Assembly (NCBI GenBank): GCA_964636625.1
Contig: CAZWUL010000009.1
Span: forward strand, 1-31,822
Origin: CAZWUL01 sp964636625
GTDB taxonomy: Bacteria > Atribacterota > Phoenicimicrobiia > Phoenicimicrobiales > Stramentimicrobiaceae
Direction of reading: 5' to 3'
DNA: 31,822 nucleotides
Under the pieces are notes generated by a model. The model saw only the letters and a program-made list of their open reading frames with translations. It did not search any database and was not told the origin of the DNA. Both the position numbers and the translations under genes were made by a program. Positions 1 to 7,416 of the stretch are shown piece after piece; the first letter of the stretch is position 1, and each line of letters starts with the position of its first letter.

Positions 1-127
1 CTGCTTTTACCTTGGCCTTGTACTTACCATAAAGAACAAGCTCATCATCGGTGATACCTACAGAGCTGGCGATTTCGGTGATGGGGAGCATTCTGGTCTG
101 CTGGGCAATTTGTAGATCTGATAACAT
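1..127 (-). CDS. fhs: Formate-tetrahydrofolate ligase, N-terminal fragment
   Basis: Only the first 42 codons are inside the window; the gene runs leftward off the edge. The enzyme makes 10-formyl-tetrahydrofolate from formate, ATP and tetrahydrofolate in the cytoplasm, and is the entry step of one-carbon units in acetogenic or fermentative anaerobes. The visible protein starts MLSDLQIAQQTRMLPITEIA and continues to GITDDELVLYGKYKAKVKA, which I recognise as the conserved N-terminus of this family (IAQ..., PI.EIA, LYGKYKAK). The ATG at 127-125 is preceded by a GGAGGA ribosome site at 131-136. A glycine riboswitch and terminator lie directly upstream on the same strand, so expression probably responds to glycine. 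The catalytic ATP-binding region is outside the window, so the call rests on N-terminal similarity only. Confidence 0.85.
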   Translation of the reverse strand, partial: MLSDLQIAQQTRMLPITEIASSVGITDDELVLYGKYKAKVKA

Positions 128-210
128 GTTTCCTCCTTTGGTTACTGTAATTATTATTTTTATAAAATTTTTGTAATATCAAAAATTTGAGAAAAACAAA
201 TAATTAGCAT

Positions 211-252
211 AAAAAAAGACAGAGTCTTATAAATCAAATAAGACTCTGTCTA
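211..252 (-). terminator. Riboswitch-controlled intrinsic terminator before fhs
   Basis: A perfect 13-bp stem pairs 218-230 with 238-250 around a 7-base loop, and on the minus strand it is followed by seven U residues (211-217). It lies between the glycine riboswitch and fhs. Its 5' arm on the minus strand shares bases 244-248 with the 3' side of the P1 helix of the second aptamer (which would pair with 361-365). Aptamer folding and terminator formation therefore exclude each other, the arrangement expected for a switch that turns the gene on when glycine binds. Confidence 0.9.
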
Positions 253-470
253 TAAACCTGAGAGATTCTTCCTGAAAGCTTCTTCGTTTATTTTCTGCGA
301 GAATTTATTGAAAATTATTAGTATTAGGAAGTTGCCCCTTCGGTGATATAATAATCTTTCCAGAGTGCTGTCCAATTTCGGTCCTTTTACCTGAGAGTTT
401 GGATGAACCATCATCTTGCCCCTTCGGTGTTTTTTCATTAAAAATATTTTATTAATAAAAAAACTCTCCC
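244..470 (-). promoter_or_regulatory. Tandem glycine riboswitch controlling fhs
   Basis: Read on the minus strand, the 14-base core CACCGAAGGGGCAA occurs twice (416-429 and 332-345), and each copy is followed by ACTCTCAGGT or TCTCTCAGGT (389-397 and 256-264). The first aptamer is opened by GGGAGAG at 464-470, which can pair with CTCTC near 393-397. The linker contains GGAC and GGACAGCACTCTGG, typical of two-aptamer glycine switches, and the second aptamer closes with CTCTG (361-365) pairing CAGAG (244-248). These are the hallmark conserved elements of the Rfam glycine class. The second aptamer has a long variable arm (about 265-331). The target is fhs, one-carbon metabolism, rather than the commoner glycine-cleavage operon. 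Class assignment is firm; the ON direction is inferred from the terminator overlap. Confidence 0.93.
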
Positions 471-497
471 GAAATCTTCATACAGTTTCTTAATTAT

Positions 498-526
498 TCT
501 ATATCATTTTTTAAAAAGGGTGTGAT
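498..526 (-). promoter_or_regulatory. Probable promoter of the riboswitch-fhs transcript
   Basis: On the minus strand, ATCACA (526-521) lies 17 bases before TATAGA (503-498), and a TG one base upstream of the hexamer (506-505) makes an extended -10. Transcription would start near position 491, about 20 bases before the first aptamer. The -10 matches consensus at only four of six bases, so this is a prediction. It overlaps the divergent guaA promoter. Confidence 0.45.
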
Positions 527-550
527 GAATACTAACATCTATGATATAAT
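522..550 (+). promoter_or_regulatory. Probable guaA promoter (extended -10)
   Basis: TATAAT at 545-550 is a perfect -10 box, and TG at 542-543 makes it an extended -10 (TGATATAAT). The -35 position 17 bases upstream (522-527, GTGATG) is weak, which is common with extended -10 promoters. Transcription would begin around 557, leaving an AT-rich leader of about 90 bases before guaA. A second possible -10, TATACT at 582-587, is also present. Confidence 0.55.
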
Positions 551-645
551 TTAAAATGTTTTTTTATTTTATAAATTATTATATACTATAAATTATATGA
601 TTACAAGAAATTAATTCAGGAGAACGTGAGGAGAGTGATGGAATA

Positions 646-2202
646 GTGGTAAAAGATGACATAAAAAAAGAATGGATAGCAATTTTGGATTTTGGGTCAC
701 AGTATACACAGTTAATCGCGAGAAGAATCAGGGAATTTAATGTTTATTCGGAAATATTCCCATATTACACTGATATTGAACAATTGAAAAAGAAAACACC
801 AAATGGTATTATCCTTTCAGGTGGTCCTGATAGCGTTTTAAATAGTAATTCCCCTACAGTAAATAAGAGTATATTTGATATGGATATACCAATTCTTGGA
901 ATATGTTATGGTTCTCAATTGATTACAAAATTAATGGATGGTTTAGTATGTAAATCAAGGAATGCTGAGTTCGGTAATGCCAAAGTGAAAATAATTAATA
1001 ATAAAAATAATTTATTCTATAGTTTTCCCGATGAAATTGAAGTTTGGATGAGCCATAATGATATAATAAAAAAAATACCAGCTGGATTTCAATTAGCAGC
1101 AGTGAGTTCAGAGGATGCAGTTGCCGCCATCTTTGATGATAAAAGAGATATATATGGCTTGCAATTTCACCCAGAGGTGACCCATACAAAAATGGGTAAA
1201 GACATATTATATAATTTTACCCACCGCATCTGCAAATGTTCTGGCAGCTGGAAGCCAAATATTTTTATAGATAAAACTATTGACTATATAAAAAAAGAAA
1301 TTGGTGACGGGAAAGTAGTAGCTGGAGTAAGCGGGGGTGTTGACTCTATGGTTGCTGCTGTGTTAACTCATAAAGCTATTCAGGACAGTCTTCATTGTAT
1401 TTTTATTGATACCGGTCTAATGAGGAAGAATGAAGCTGAGGAAGTTAAACGTACATTTCAGGATTATTTTGAAATAAAACTACATGCTTATGATTATTCT
1501 AAGGAGTTCTTGACTGTTTTGAGAGGGGTAACTGACCCGGAAAAGAAACGAAAAGTAATTGGTAATTTATTTATCAAAATATTTGAAGATAAAGCTAAAA
1601 GAATTGGGAATGTGACTCATCTCTTGCAAGGTACTCTTTATCCCGATGTTATTGAGAGTATTTCAGTTAAGGGCCCTTCTTCTAAAATAAAATCTCATCA
1701 TAATGTTGGTGGATTGCCAGAAAAAATGGAATTAAAATTATTAGAGCCTTTAAAAAACCTGTTTAAAGATGAGGTAAGAAAAATTGGAAATAGTCTTAAC
1801 ATTCCAGACACTATTTTATGGAGACAGCCTTTTCCAGGTCCAGGACTTGCAATTCGGGTAATTGGAGAGATTGATTTTGAAAAATTACAAATTTTAAGAG
1901 AAGCTGACGAGATTATTAAGGAAGAAATACTAGAAGAAGGAATGAACAAAGAATTATGGCAATATTTTGGTATTCTTCTTCCAGTAAAGTCAGTAGGAGT
2001 AATGGGTGACTTAAGAACATATGATTACAGCCTGGTGTTAAGAATTGTTACAAGTTATGATGGAATGACCGCTGATTGGGCAAGATTGCCCCATATTCTT
2101 CTAGCTAAAATATCAAATTCTATTATAAACAATGTTAAAGGTATTAACCGAATATTGTATGATATAAGCTCTAAACCGCCATCTACTATTGAGTGGGAAT
2201 GA
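646..2202 (+). CDS. guaA: GMP synthase (glutamine-hydrolysing)
   Basis: The enzyme converts XMP to GMP using ATP and the amide nitrogen of glutamine, the last step of the guanine branch of purine synthesis. At 518 residues it has the full family length. The class I glutamine amidotransferase domain comes first, with nucleophile Cys87 in GICYGSQL and His175/Glu177 in FHPEV. It is followed by the ATP pyrophosphatase domain with the P-loop SGGVDS (229-234) and the C-terminal dimerisation domain ending in KPPSTIEWE. The start is GTG, with GAGGAG at 628-633. An ATG at 638 lies closer to that site but reads only ATG GAA TAG, its stop overlapping the GTG. No other start exists before the in-frame stop at 598. 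purA and purB follow, forming an IMP-to-AMP/GMP group. Confidence 0.97.
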   Translation: MVKDDIKKEWIAILDFGSQYTQLIARRIREFNVYSEIFPYYTDIEQLKKKTPNGIILSGGPDSVLNSNSPTVNKSIFDMDIPILGICYGSQLITKLMDGLVCKSRNAEFGNAKVKIINNKNNLFYSFPDEIEVWMSHNDIIKKIPAGFQLAAVSSEDAVAAIFDDKRDIYGLQFHPEVTHTKMGKDILYNFTHRICKCSGSWKPNIFIDKTIDYIKKEIGDGKVVAGVSGGVDSMVAAVLTHKAIQDSLHCIFIDTGLMRKNEAEEVKRTFQDYFEIKLHAYDYSKEFLTVLRGVTDPEKKRKVIGNLFIKIFEDKAKRIGNVTHLLQGTLYPDVIESISVKGPSSKIKSHHNVGGLPEKMELKLLEPLKNLFKDEVRKIGNSLNIPDTILWRQPFPGPGLAIRVIGEIDFEKLQILREADEIIKEEILEEGMNKELWQYFGILLPVKSVGVMGDLRTYDYSLVLRIVTSYDGMTADWARLPHILLAKISNSIINNVKGINRILYDISSKPPSTIEWE

Positions 2203-2425
2203 TCAGTATCAAGTATTGAGTATATAGTATTGAGCGGAAATATTTTAGGTATACCTGTATAGATGAAGAGTTTGAGTTTGAAATAGAAGTATGTCAGAAA
2301 GGATAATATAATAGGCGAATATTTAGGTTCTAAACTTAATGTTAACCATAATTATCAAGCTTGTTCTTTAGTTTAAATAAAAATTACAAACAAAAAACTA
2401 ATAACTTTAGAGAAAGGTAATGAAA

Positions 2426-3706
2426 ATGTCAATAACAATAATAGTAGGAACCCAATGGGGAGATGAAGGAAAAGGGAAAATTACTGATCTATTGACAAAA
2501 GAATATGATATTATCGTTCGCTACCAGGGTGGTTGCAATGCAGGCCATACAGTAGTGGTTGGAGACAAGCAATACATTTTTCATCTCTTACCTTCTGGTG
2601 TCTTACACAATGGCAAAATTTGTTTAATCGGAAACGGGGTTGTATTGGATCCGGAGGTTTTTTTCGAAGAGATTATGTCTTTAGAAAAAGAAGGAATCTC
2701 TATTGAGGACCGATTGTATGTTGATTATAAAACCCATATAATATTACCTTATCATAAAATAATTGATGAAATTAGTGAAAAAGAAAAAAGGGAATTAAAA
2801 ATCGGCACTACAAAAAAAGGTATAGGTCCAGCCTATGTTGATAAATATTCTCGTAATGGCATCAGGGCATGCGATTTAATTCATGAAGACTCCCTTGAAA
2901 GAAAATTGACTTTTCAGTTAAACCAGAAAAGAGATTTTTTATATAAAAATTATAATATTGATCTATCCAAAGAAAGTATTAATGAAATAAAAGAAAAGTA
3001 TTATAATTATGGAAAGAGAATAGAAAAACATCTAATTGACGGATCTCTTTTTTTAGATGAGAATATCAAAAATAATAAGAATATAATCTTTGAAGGCGCT
3101 CAGGGAATAATGTTAGATGTAGACCATGGAACTTACCCATATGTTACATCATCAAACCCTATGGCAGGCTGCGCATGTACAGGATGTGGAATAAGTCCCA
3201 TTTATATAGACAATGTTATTGGAATTTGCAAGGCATACACTACAAGAGTTGGTGAGGGTCCATTTCCTACAGAGTTAGATGACTCAGTAGGAGAGAAAAT
3301 AAGAAAATATGGTCATGAGTATGGCGCTACAACCGGAAGACCAAGAAGATGCGGATGGTTTGATGCACCGGTAGTTAAATATGCTAACAGAATAAATGGT
3401 ATTAAAGAAATTGTCTTAACCAAATTAGATGTATTAAGTAAATTTAAAAAAATAAAAATATGCAAAGAATATACAATAAATAAACAATTGTATTCTTATT
3501 ATCCTGCTGATAGTGAGCTCGTTAACTTTATAAAACCCGTATATGAAGAAATTGAAGGCTGGCAAACAGATATAAGCCATATTGTTAAATTTATTGATTT
3601 GCCAAACAAGGCCAAAGAGTATATTAAGCGAATTGAAGATTTGACAGATTGCAAGGCCTCTATTATTTCAGTAGGTCCCAAAAGATCGCAAACTATTATA
3701 AGATAA
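2426..3706 (+). CDS. purA: Adenylosuccinate synthetase
   Basis: Catalyses IMP + aspartate + GTP to adenylosuccinate, the first committed step to AMP. The protein has the GTP-binding GDEGKGK loop near residue 12, GCNAGHTVV with the catalytic His, TTRVGEGPFPTE, and GATTGRPRRCGW in the IMP-binding region. Its length of about 426 residues is normal. Two ATGs are in frame, at 2420 and 2426. The ribosome site GAAAGG (2412-2417) is only 2 bases from the first but 8 from the second, so 2426 is preferred. It lies 217-223 bases after guaA and 37 bases before purB, whose product acts on its product. Confidence 0.97.
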   Translation: MSITIIVGTQWGDEGKGKITDLLTKEYDIIVRYQGGCNAGHTVVVGDKQYIFHLLPSGVLHNGKICLIGNGVVLDPEVFFEEIMSLEKEGISIEDRLYVDYKTHIILPYHKIIDEISEKEKRELKIGTTKKGIGPAYVDKYSRNGIRACDLIHEDSLERKLTFQLNQKRDFLYKNYNIDLSKESINEIKEKYYNYGKRIEKHLIDGSLFLDENIKNNKNIIFEGAQGIMLDVDHGTYPYVTSSNPMAGCACTGCGISPIYIDNVIGICKAYTTRVGEGPFPTELDDSVGEKIRKYGHEYGATTGRPRRCGWFDAPVVKYANRINGIKEIVLTKLDVLSKFKKIKICKEYTINKQLYSYYPADSELVNFIKPVYEEIEGWQTDISHIVKFIDLPNKAKEYIKRIEDLTDCKASIISVGPKRSQTIIR

Positions 3707-3743
3707 AAGTATTCAAAAAAATAATTTTAGGAGAACAGTTAAA

Positions 3744-5039
3744 TTGATTGAAAGATATACTTTGGAACCCATGAATTCTATCTGGAAAGAGAAGGAAAAA
3801 TATGATACATGGCTAAAAGTAGAGATAGCAGTGTGCGAGGCGCGCTATGAATTAGGCTTATTAGACAAAAAAGATTTAAAATATATCAAAAAAAATGCAA
3901 AATATTCTATTGACAGAATAAATGAAATTGAAAAAATAACCAGGCATGATGTTTTGGCTTTTACTACAAATGTAGGGGAATATCTTGGAGATTATTCACG
4001 TCATTTTCATCAAGGATTAACCTCTTCTGATATTTTGGATACTTCTTTAAGCCTGCTATTAAAAAAGGCATCTAAGATAATTTACTCTGATATAAAAAAA
4101 GTTAATGACAAATTAGCCAGTTTATCACATAAATATAAAAATACTATCATGATGGGACGTACGCATGGTGTTCACGCAGAGCCAATAACCTTTGGATTTA
4201 AACTTGCTTTATGGTATTCAGAGATGAAGAGAAACCTGGATAGATTAAAGCTCGCTGAAAAAGAAATTAGTTATGGAAAAATATCTGGAGCAGTGGGAAA
4301 CTATGCCCATATTGAGCCACAAATAGAAGAAATTGTTTGCAAAAAACTGGGATTAAAGCCTGCCGATATATCAAGTCAAATTATACAACGTGATAACCAT
4401 GCCTATTTTATAAGTGTCCTGGCAATAATAGCATCTTCATTAGAAAAATTTGCTACTGAAATTAGGAATTTGCAAAGAACTGAAATACTTGAATTGGAAG
4501 AAAGCTTTGCTTGTGGGCAAAAAGGTTCATCGGCAATGCCACATAAAAAAAACCCTGTAATATGCGAGCAGATCTGCGGGCTTTCGAGGGTAATACGAGG
4601 ACATACAATTTCTGCCTTAGAAAATAACAACCTTTGGCATGAGCGCGATATCTCTAATTCTTCCGTGGAAAGAATTATTCTACCTGATAGCACCATATTA
4701 ATAGATTACATGTTAAACCAATTCTATTTTGTTTTAGATACTTTAAAAGTAAATCAAAAAAATATGAAAAAAAATTTAAATTTAACCAAAGGCCTTGTTT
4801 TTTCGCAGAGGATTATGCTTTTGTTAACAAAAAATGGTTTATCACGCGAAGAGGCATACAAAATTGTTCAGGATAATGCCCTAGAATCCTGGAATAATAA
4901 TATGAATTTTAAAGAATTAATGCTAAATAATGAAATAGTAAAAAAGTATATGTCAAGAGATGAAATAAAAGCCTGTTTTGATTATAATTGTTTTTTAAGG
5001 CATATTGATTTTATTTATAAAAGGGTTTACAAGAATTAA
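3744..5039 (+). CDS. purB: Adenylosuccinate lyase
   Basis: Releases fumarate from adenylosuccinate to give AMP, and also acts on SAICAR in de novo purine synthesis. The 431-residue protein belongs to the aspartase/fumarase superfamily. It shows TRHDV (residue 68), TSSD (93-96), the catalytic His in GRTHGVHAEP (138-147), and the signature GSSAMPHKKNP (261-271) on the flexible catalytic loop. The start is TTG at 3744, with AGGAG at 3729-3733 giving a 10-base spacer; no better start is in frame. It is closely spaced behind purA and almost certainly cotranscribed. A 14-base palindrome at 5047-5060 followed by T residues may act as a weak terminator. Confidence 0.96.
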   Translation: MIERYTLEPMNSIWKEKEKYDTWLKVEIAVCEARYELGLLDKKDLKYIKKNAKYSIDRINEIEKITRHDVLAFTTNVGEYLGDYSRHFHQGLTSSDILDTSLSLLLKKASKIIYSDIKKVNDKLASLSHKYKNTIMMGRTHGVHAEPITFGFKLALWYSEMKRNLDRLKLAEKEISYGKISGAVGNYAHIEPQIEEIVCKKLGLKPADISSQIIQRDNHAYFISVLAIIASSLEKFATEIRNLQRTEILELEESFACGQKGSSAMPHKKNPVICEQICGLSRVIRGHTISALENNNLWHERDISNSSVERIILPDSTILIDYMLNQFYFVLDTLKVNQKNMKKNLNLTKGLVFSQRIMLLLTKNGLSREEAYKIVQDNALESWNNNMNFKELMLNNEIVKKYMSRDEIKACFDYNCFLRHIDFIYKRVYKN

Positions 5040-5129
5040 ATGTTTCAATAAAGCTTTATTTTTAATGAATAGAATTATATAATTTATATAGGAAAATTGT
5101 TATAAAAATAAATATTTAAGGAGGGGAAA

Positions 5130-6041
5130 ATGGAAGCTGAAAAAATATGGATGGATGGTAATATGGTTGACTGGAATGACGCAAAGATTCATGTTTTAAC
5201 TCATGCTTTACACTATGGTAGCGGTGTATTCGAAGGTATTCGTGCTTATAAAACAGAAGATGGAGCAGCTGTTTTTAGATTAAAAGAACATGTTGACAGA
5301 CTTTTTAATTCAGCAAAAATACTAAGAATGGAAATTCCTTATTCAAAAGATGATATAACAAGCGCTATAAAAGATACTGTAAAAACAAATAAATTGGATA
5401 GTTGTTATATTCGGCCTTTGGCATATCGAGGATTTAAAAAATTAGGTTTAAACCCATTTAGCTGCCCTGTACAGGTAATGATTGCTGCCTGGGAATGGGG
5501 AGCTTATCTTGGTGAAGAAGCATTAGCTAAAGGGATAAGAGCCATTATTTCTTCGTGGCAGCGCAGTCACATCAACTCTACTTCTGCAAAAGCCAAAATA
5601 TGTGGTAATTACATAAACTCAATATTTGCTAATATGGAAGCCAGCGAGGCTGGTGTAGAGGAAGCAATATTATTGGATAGCGAAGGTTACGTAGCAGAAG
5701 GTCCTGGTGAAAATATTTTTTGGATTAAGGATGGTATTATATTTACTCCTCCTTTAACCTCAGTATTGGAGGGAATTACTCGAAAAACAATAATTGAAAT
5801 AGCCAAAGATATGAATTTTGAAGTCAAAGAAGAATTCATAGCCAGGGATGTTTTGTATTTAGCAGATGAAGCTTTCTTTGCAGGTTCAGCTGCAGAATTA
5901 ACTCCAATAAGGGAAATTGATAATTATACAATTGGTTCAGGTGAAAGAGGTCCAGTAAGTAAACAACTTCAGGAAAAACTATTTAATATTTTTAAGGGGA
6001 AAGAACAAAATTACATTGAATGGCTAGATTTCGTAAAGTAA
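5130..6041 (+). CDS. ilvE: Branched-chain amino acid aminotransferase
   Basis: A fold-type IV PLP aminotransferase that interconverts valine, leucine and isoleucine with their 2-oxo acids, using glutamate/2-oxoglutarate. At 303 residues the length is standard. The N-terminus reads IWMDGNMVDWNDAKIHVLTH, followed by HYGSGVFEGIRAY (28-40). The PLP Schiff-base lysine is Lys156 in KICGNYINS, and the EGPGENIF segment is conserved. The ATG has a very strong ribosome site (AAGGAGG at 5118-5124). A TATAAT at 5078-5083 with a weak -35 suggests its own promoter. A D-amino-acid or 4-amino-4-deoxychorismate enzyme is less likely, because the N-terminal motif and length match IlvE. The adjacent aminotransferase may be cotranscribed. 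Confidence 0.93.
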   Translation: MEAEKIWMDGNMVDWNDAKIHVLTHALHYGSGVFEGIRAYKTEDGAAVFRLKEHVDRLFNSAKILRMEIPYSKDDITSAIKDTVKTNKLDSCYIRPLAYRGFKKLGLNPFSCPVQVMIAAWEWGAYLGEEALAKGIRAIISSWQRSHINSTSAKAKICGNYINSIFANMEASEAGVEEAILLDSEGYVAEGPGENIFWIKDGIIFTPPLTSVLEGITRKTIIEIAKDMNFEVKEEFIARDVLYLADEAFFAGSAAELTPIREIDNYTIGSGERGPVSKQLQEKLFNIFKGKEQNYIEWLDFVK

Positions 6042-6082
6042 AACTATATAAAAAAATGAAAAAATTAGGAGAATGATGATAA

Positions 6083-7273
6083 ATGAATTTGTCAGAAAGA
6101 ATACAAAATATCCATGCATCTCAAACCCTGGCGATTACTGCACAGGTTTTGAAGATGAAAGCAGAAGGCAAGAAAGTTATAAGTTTTGGTGCTGGAGAGC
6201 CGGATTTTGATACCCCAGGCAATATTCAAGAACAAGCAATAATGGCAATAAAAAGCGGATTTACTCATTATACTACATCTTCAGGAATAACCGAATTAAG
6301 AAAAGCAATAATAGAGAAAATCAATAGAGACCAAAATATTTCCTACGATGTCAATGAAATCATTGTATCTAATGGAGCTAAGCACTGCCTTTACAATGCT
6401 TTGATGGCTTTGTGTAATCCAGGTGATGAAGTTATTTTACCAACTCCTTGCTGGGTAAGCTATACCGAACAAATTAAACTGTGTCAGGCTAAACCAGTTT
6501 TTGTAAAAACAAACCCTGATAATCAATTTAAGATATCTGCTAAAGAAATAGAAAAATGCATAACTGATAGGACCAAAGTCGTGTTGTTGAATACTCCAAA
6601 CAATCCTACAGGTTCTGTTTATAGTAAAAAAGAACTGCAAAAAATTGCTCAACTTTTAGTTAAAAATGATATCTATTGTATAAGTGATGAGATTTATGAA
6701 AAACTAATTTATGATAATGCCCAGCATTTTTCTATTGCTTCGTTTGGGGAGCAAATAAAAAATAAGGTGATACTTATTAATGGTGTATCAAAGTCATACG
6801 CAATGACAGGATGGAGAATAGGTTATGCTGCCGGCCCAGGTGAAGTTATTTCCGGAATGGCAAAATTTCAGGGTCATTGCACCTCAAATGCAAATTCAAT
6901 CGCCCAAAAAGCGAGTATTGAAGCTCTTACAGGGAATCAAGATTCAATTAAGCATATGAGTAATGAATTCGACAAGAGAAGAAGATATATTGTTAAAGAA
7001 CTTAATAAAATAAAAGGTTTTAGCTGTAACTTGCCAGAAGGTGCTTTTTATGCTTTTCCTGATATCAGTGAATTATTGAGTGCGGGTATTAATTATAGTG
7101 GTAAAAAAATCACCACCTCCTTAGAGCTGGCAAATTTTATTCTAAATGAATCAGAAGTTGCAGTAGTGCCAGGAAGTGCATTTGAAGCGGAAGGGTATCT
7201 GAGGATGTCTTATGCTACCTCTATGCAGGATATTGAAAAAGGCGTGGGCAGGTTACAAAGATTATTTAATTAG
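6083..7273 (+). CDS. aspB: Aspartate aminotransferase family protein (class I, PLP)
   Basis: A fold-type I PLP aminotransferase of the AspB/AAT-Ib subgroup that probably moves the amino group between aspartate and glutamate. Key features are FGAGEPDFDTP (35-45), NTPNNPTG (170-177), the cofactor-binding SDEIYEKL (201-208), the Schiff-base Lys237 in SKSYAMTGWRIGYAAGP, and a C-terminal LRMSYATS carrying the substrate carboxylate-binding arginine. The 396-residue length is typical. The ATG at 6083 has AGGAG at 6067-6071. The gene begins 41 bases after ilvE, suggesting an amino-acid metabolism operon, and ends before a strong hairpin. Substrate preference (aspartate versus aromatic or alanine) cannot be read from sequence. 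Confidence 0.9.
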   Translation: MNLSERIQNIHASQTLAITAQVLKMKAEGKKVISFGAGEPDFDTPGNIQEQAIMAIKSGFTHYTTSSGITELRKAIIEKINRDQNISYDVNEIIVSNGAKHCLYNALMALCNPGDEVILPTPCWVSYTEQIKLCQAKPVFVKTNPDNQFKISAKEIEKCITDRTKVVLLNTPNNPTGSVYSKKELQKIAQLLVKNDIYCISDEIYEKLIYDNAQHFSIASFGEQIKNKVILINGVSKSYAMTGWRIGYAAGPGEVISGMAKFQGHCTSNANSIAQKASIEALTGNQDSIKHMSNEFDKRRRYIVKELNKIKGFSCNLPEGAFYAFPDISELLSAGINYSGKKITTSLELANFILNESEVAVVPGSAFEAEGYLRMSYATSMQDIEKGVGRLQRLFN

Positions 7274-7322
7274 AGAATATTTTCAATAAAAGATTCTATT
7301 TTTAGTTTATAAGAATCTATAA

Positions 7323-7361
7323 ATAAAGAAATCCAGGGAAAAATGCCCTGGATTTCTTTAT
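7323..7361 (+). terminator. Terminator hairpin after the aminotransferase pair
   Basis: A perfect 16-bp inverted repeat (7323-7338 with 7346-7361) encloses a 7-base loop. The 3' arm ends TTTCTTTAT, so the U-rich tract is partly inside the stem. It separates aspB from pcrA and probably ends the ilvE-aspB transcript. Confidence 0.8.
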
Positions 7362-7416
7362 GGTAAGTTAATTTTTTATTTTAATTGGTGAATTATTTTC
7401 GAGAGGGTATAAAATT

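Noticed and set aside
250..438. A 62-residue open frame on the minus strand
   Set aside because: It lies wholly inside the glycine riboswitch and its composition reflects the aptamer sequence; no protein family is recognisable.
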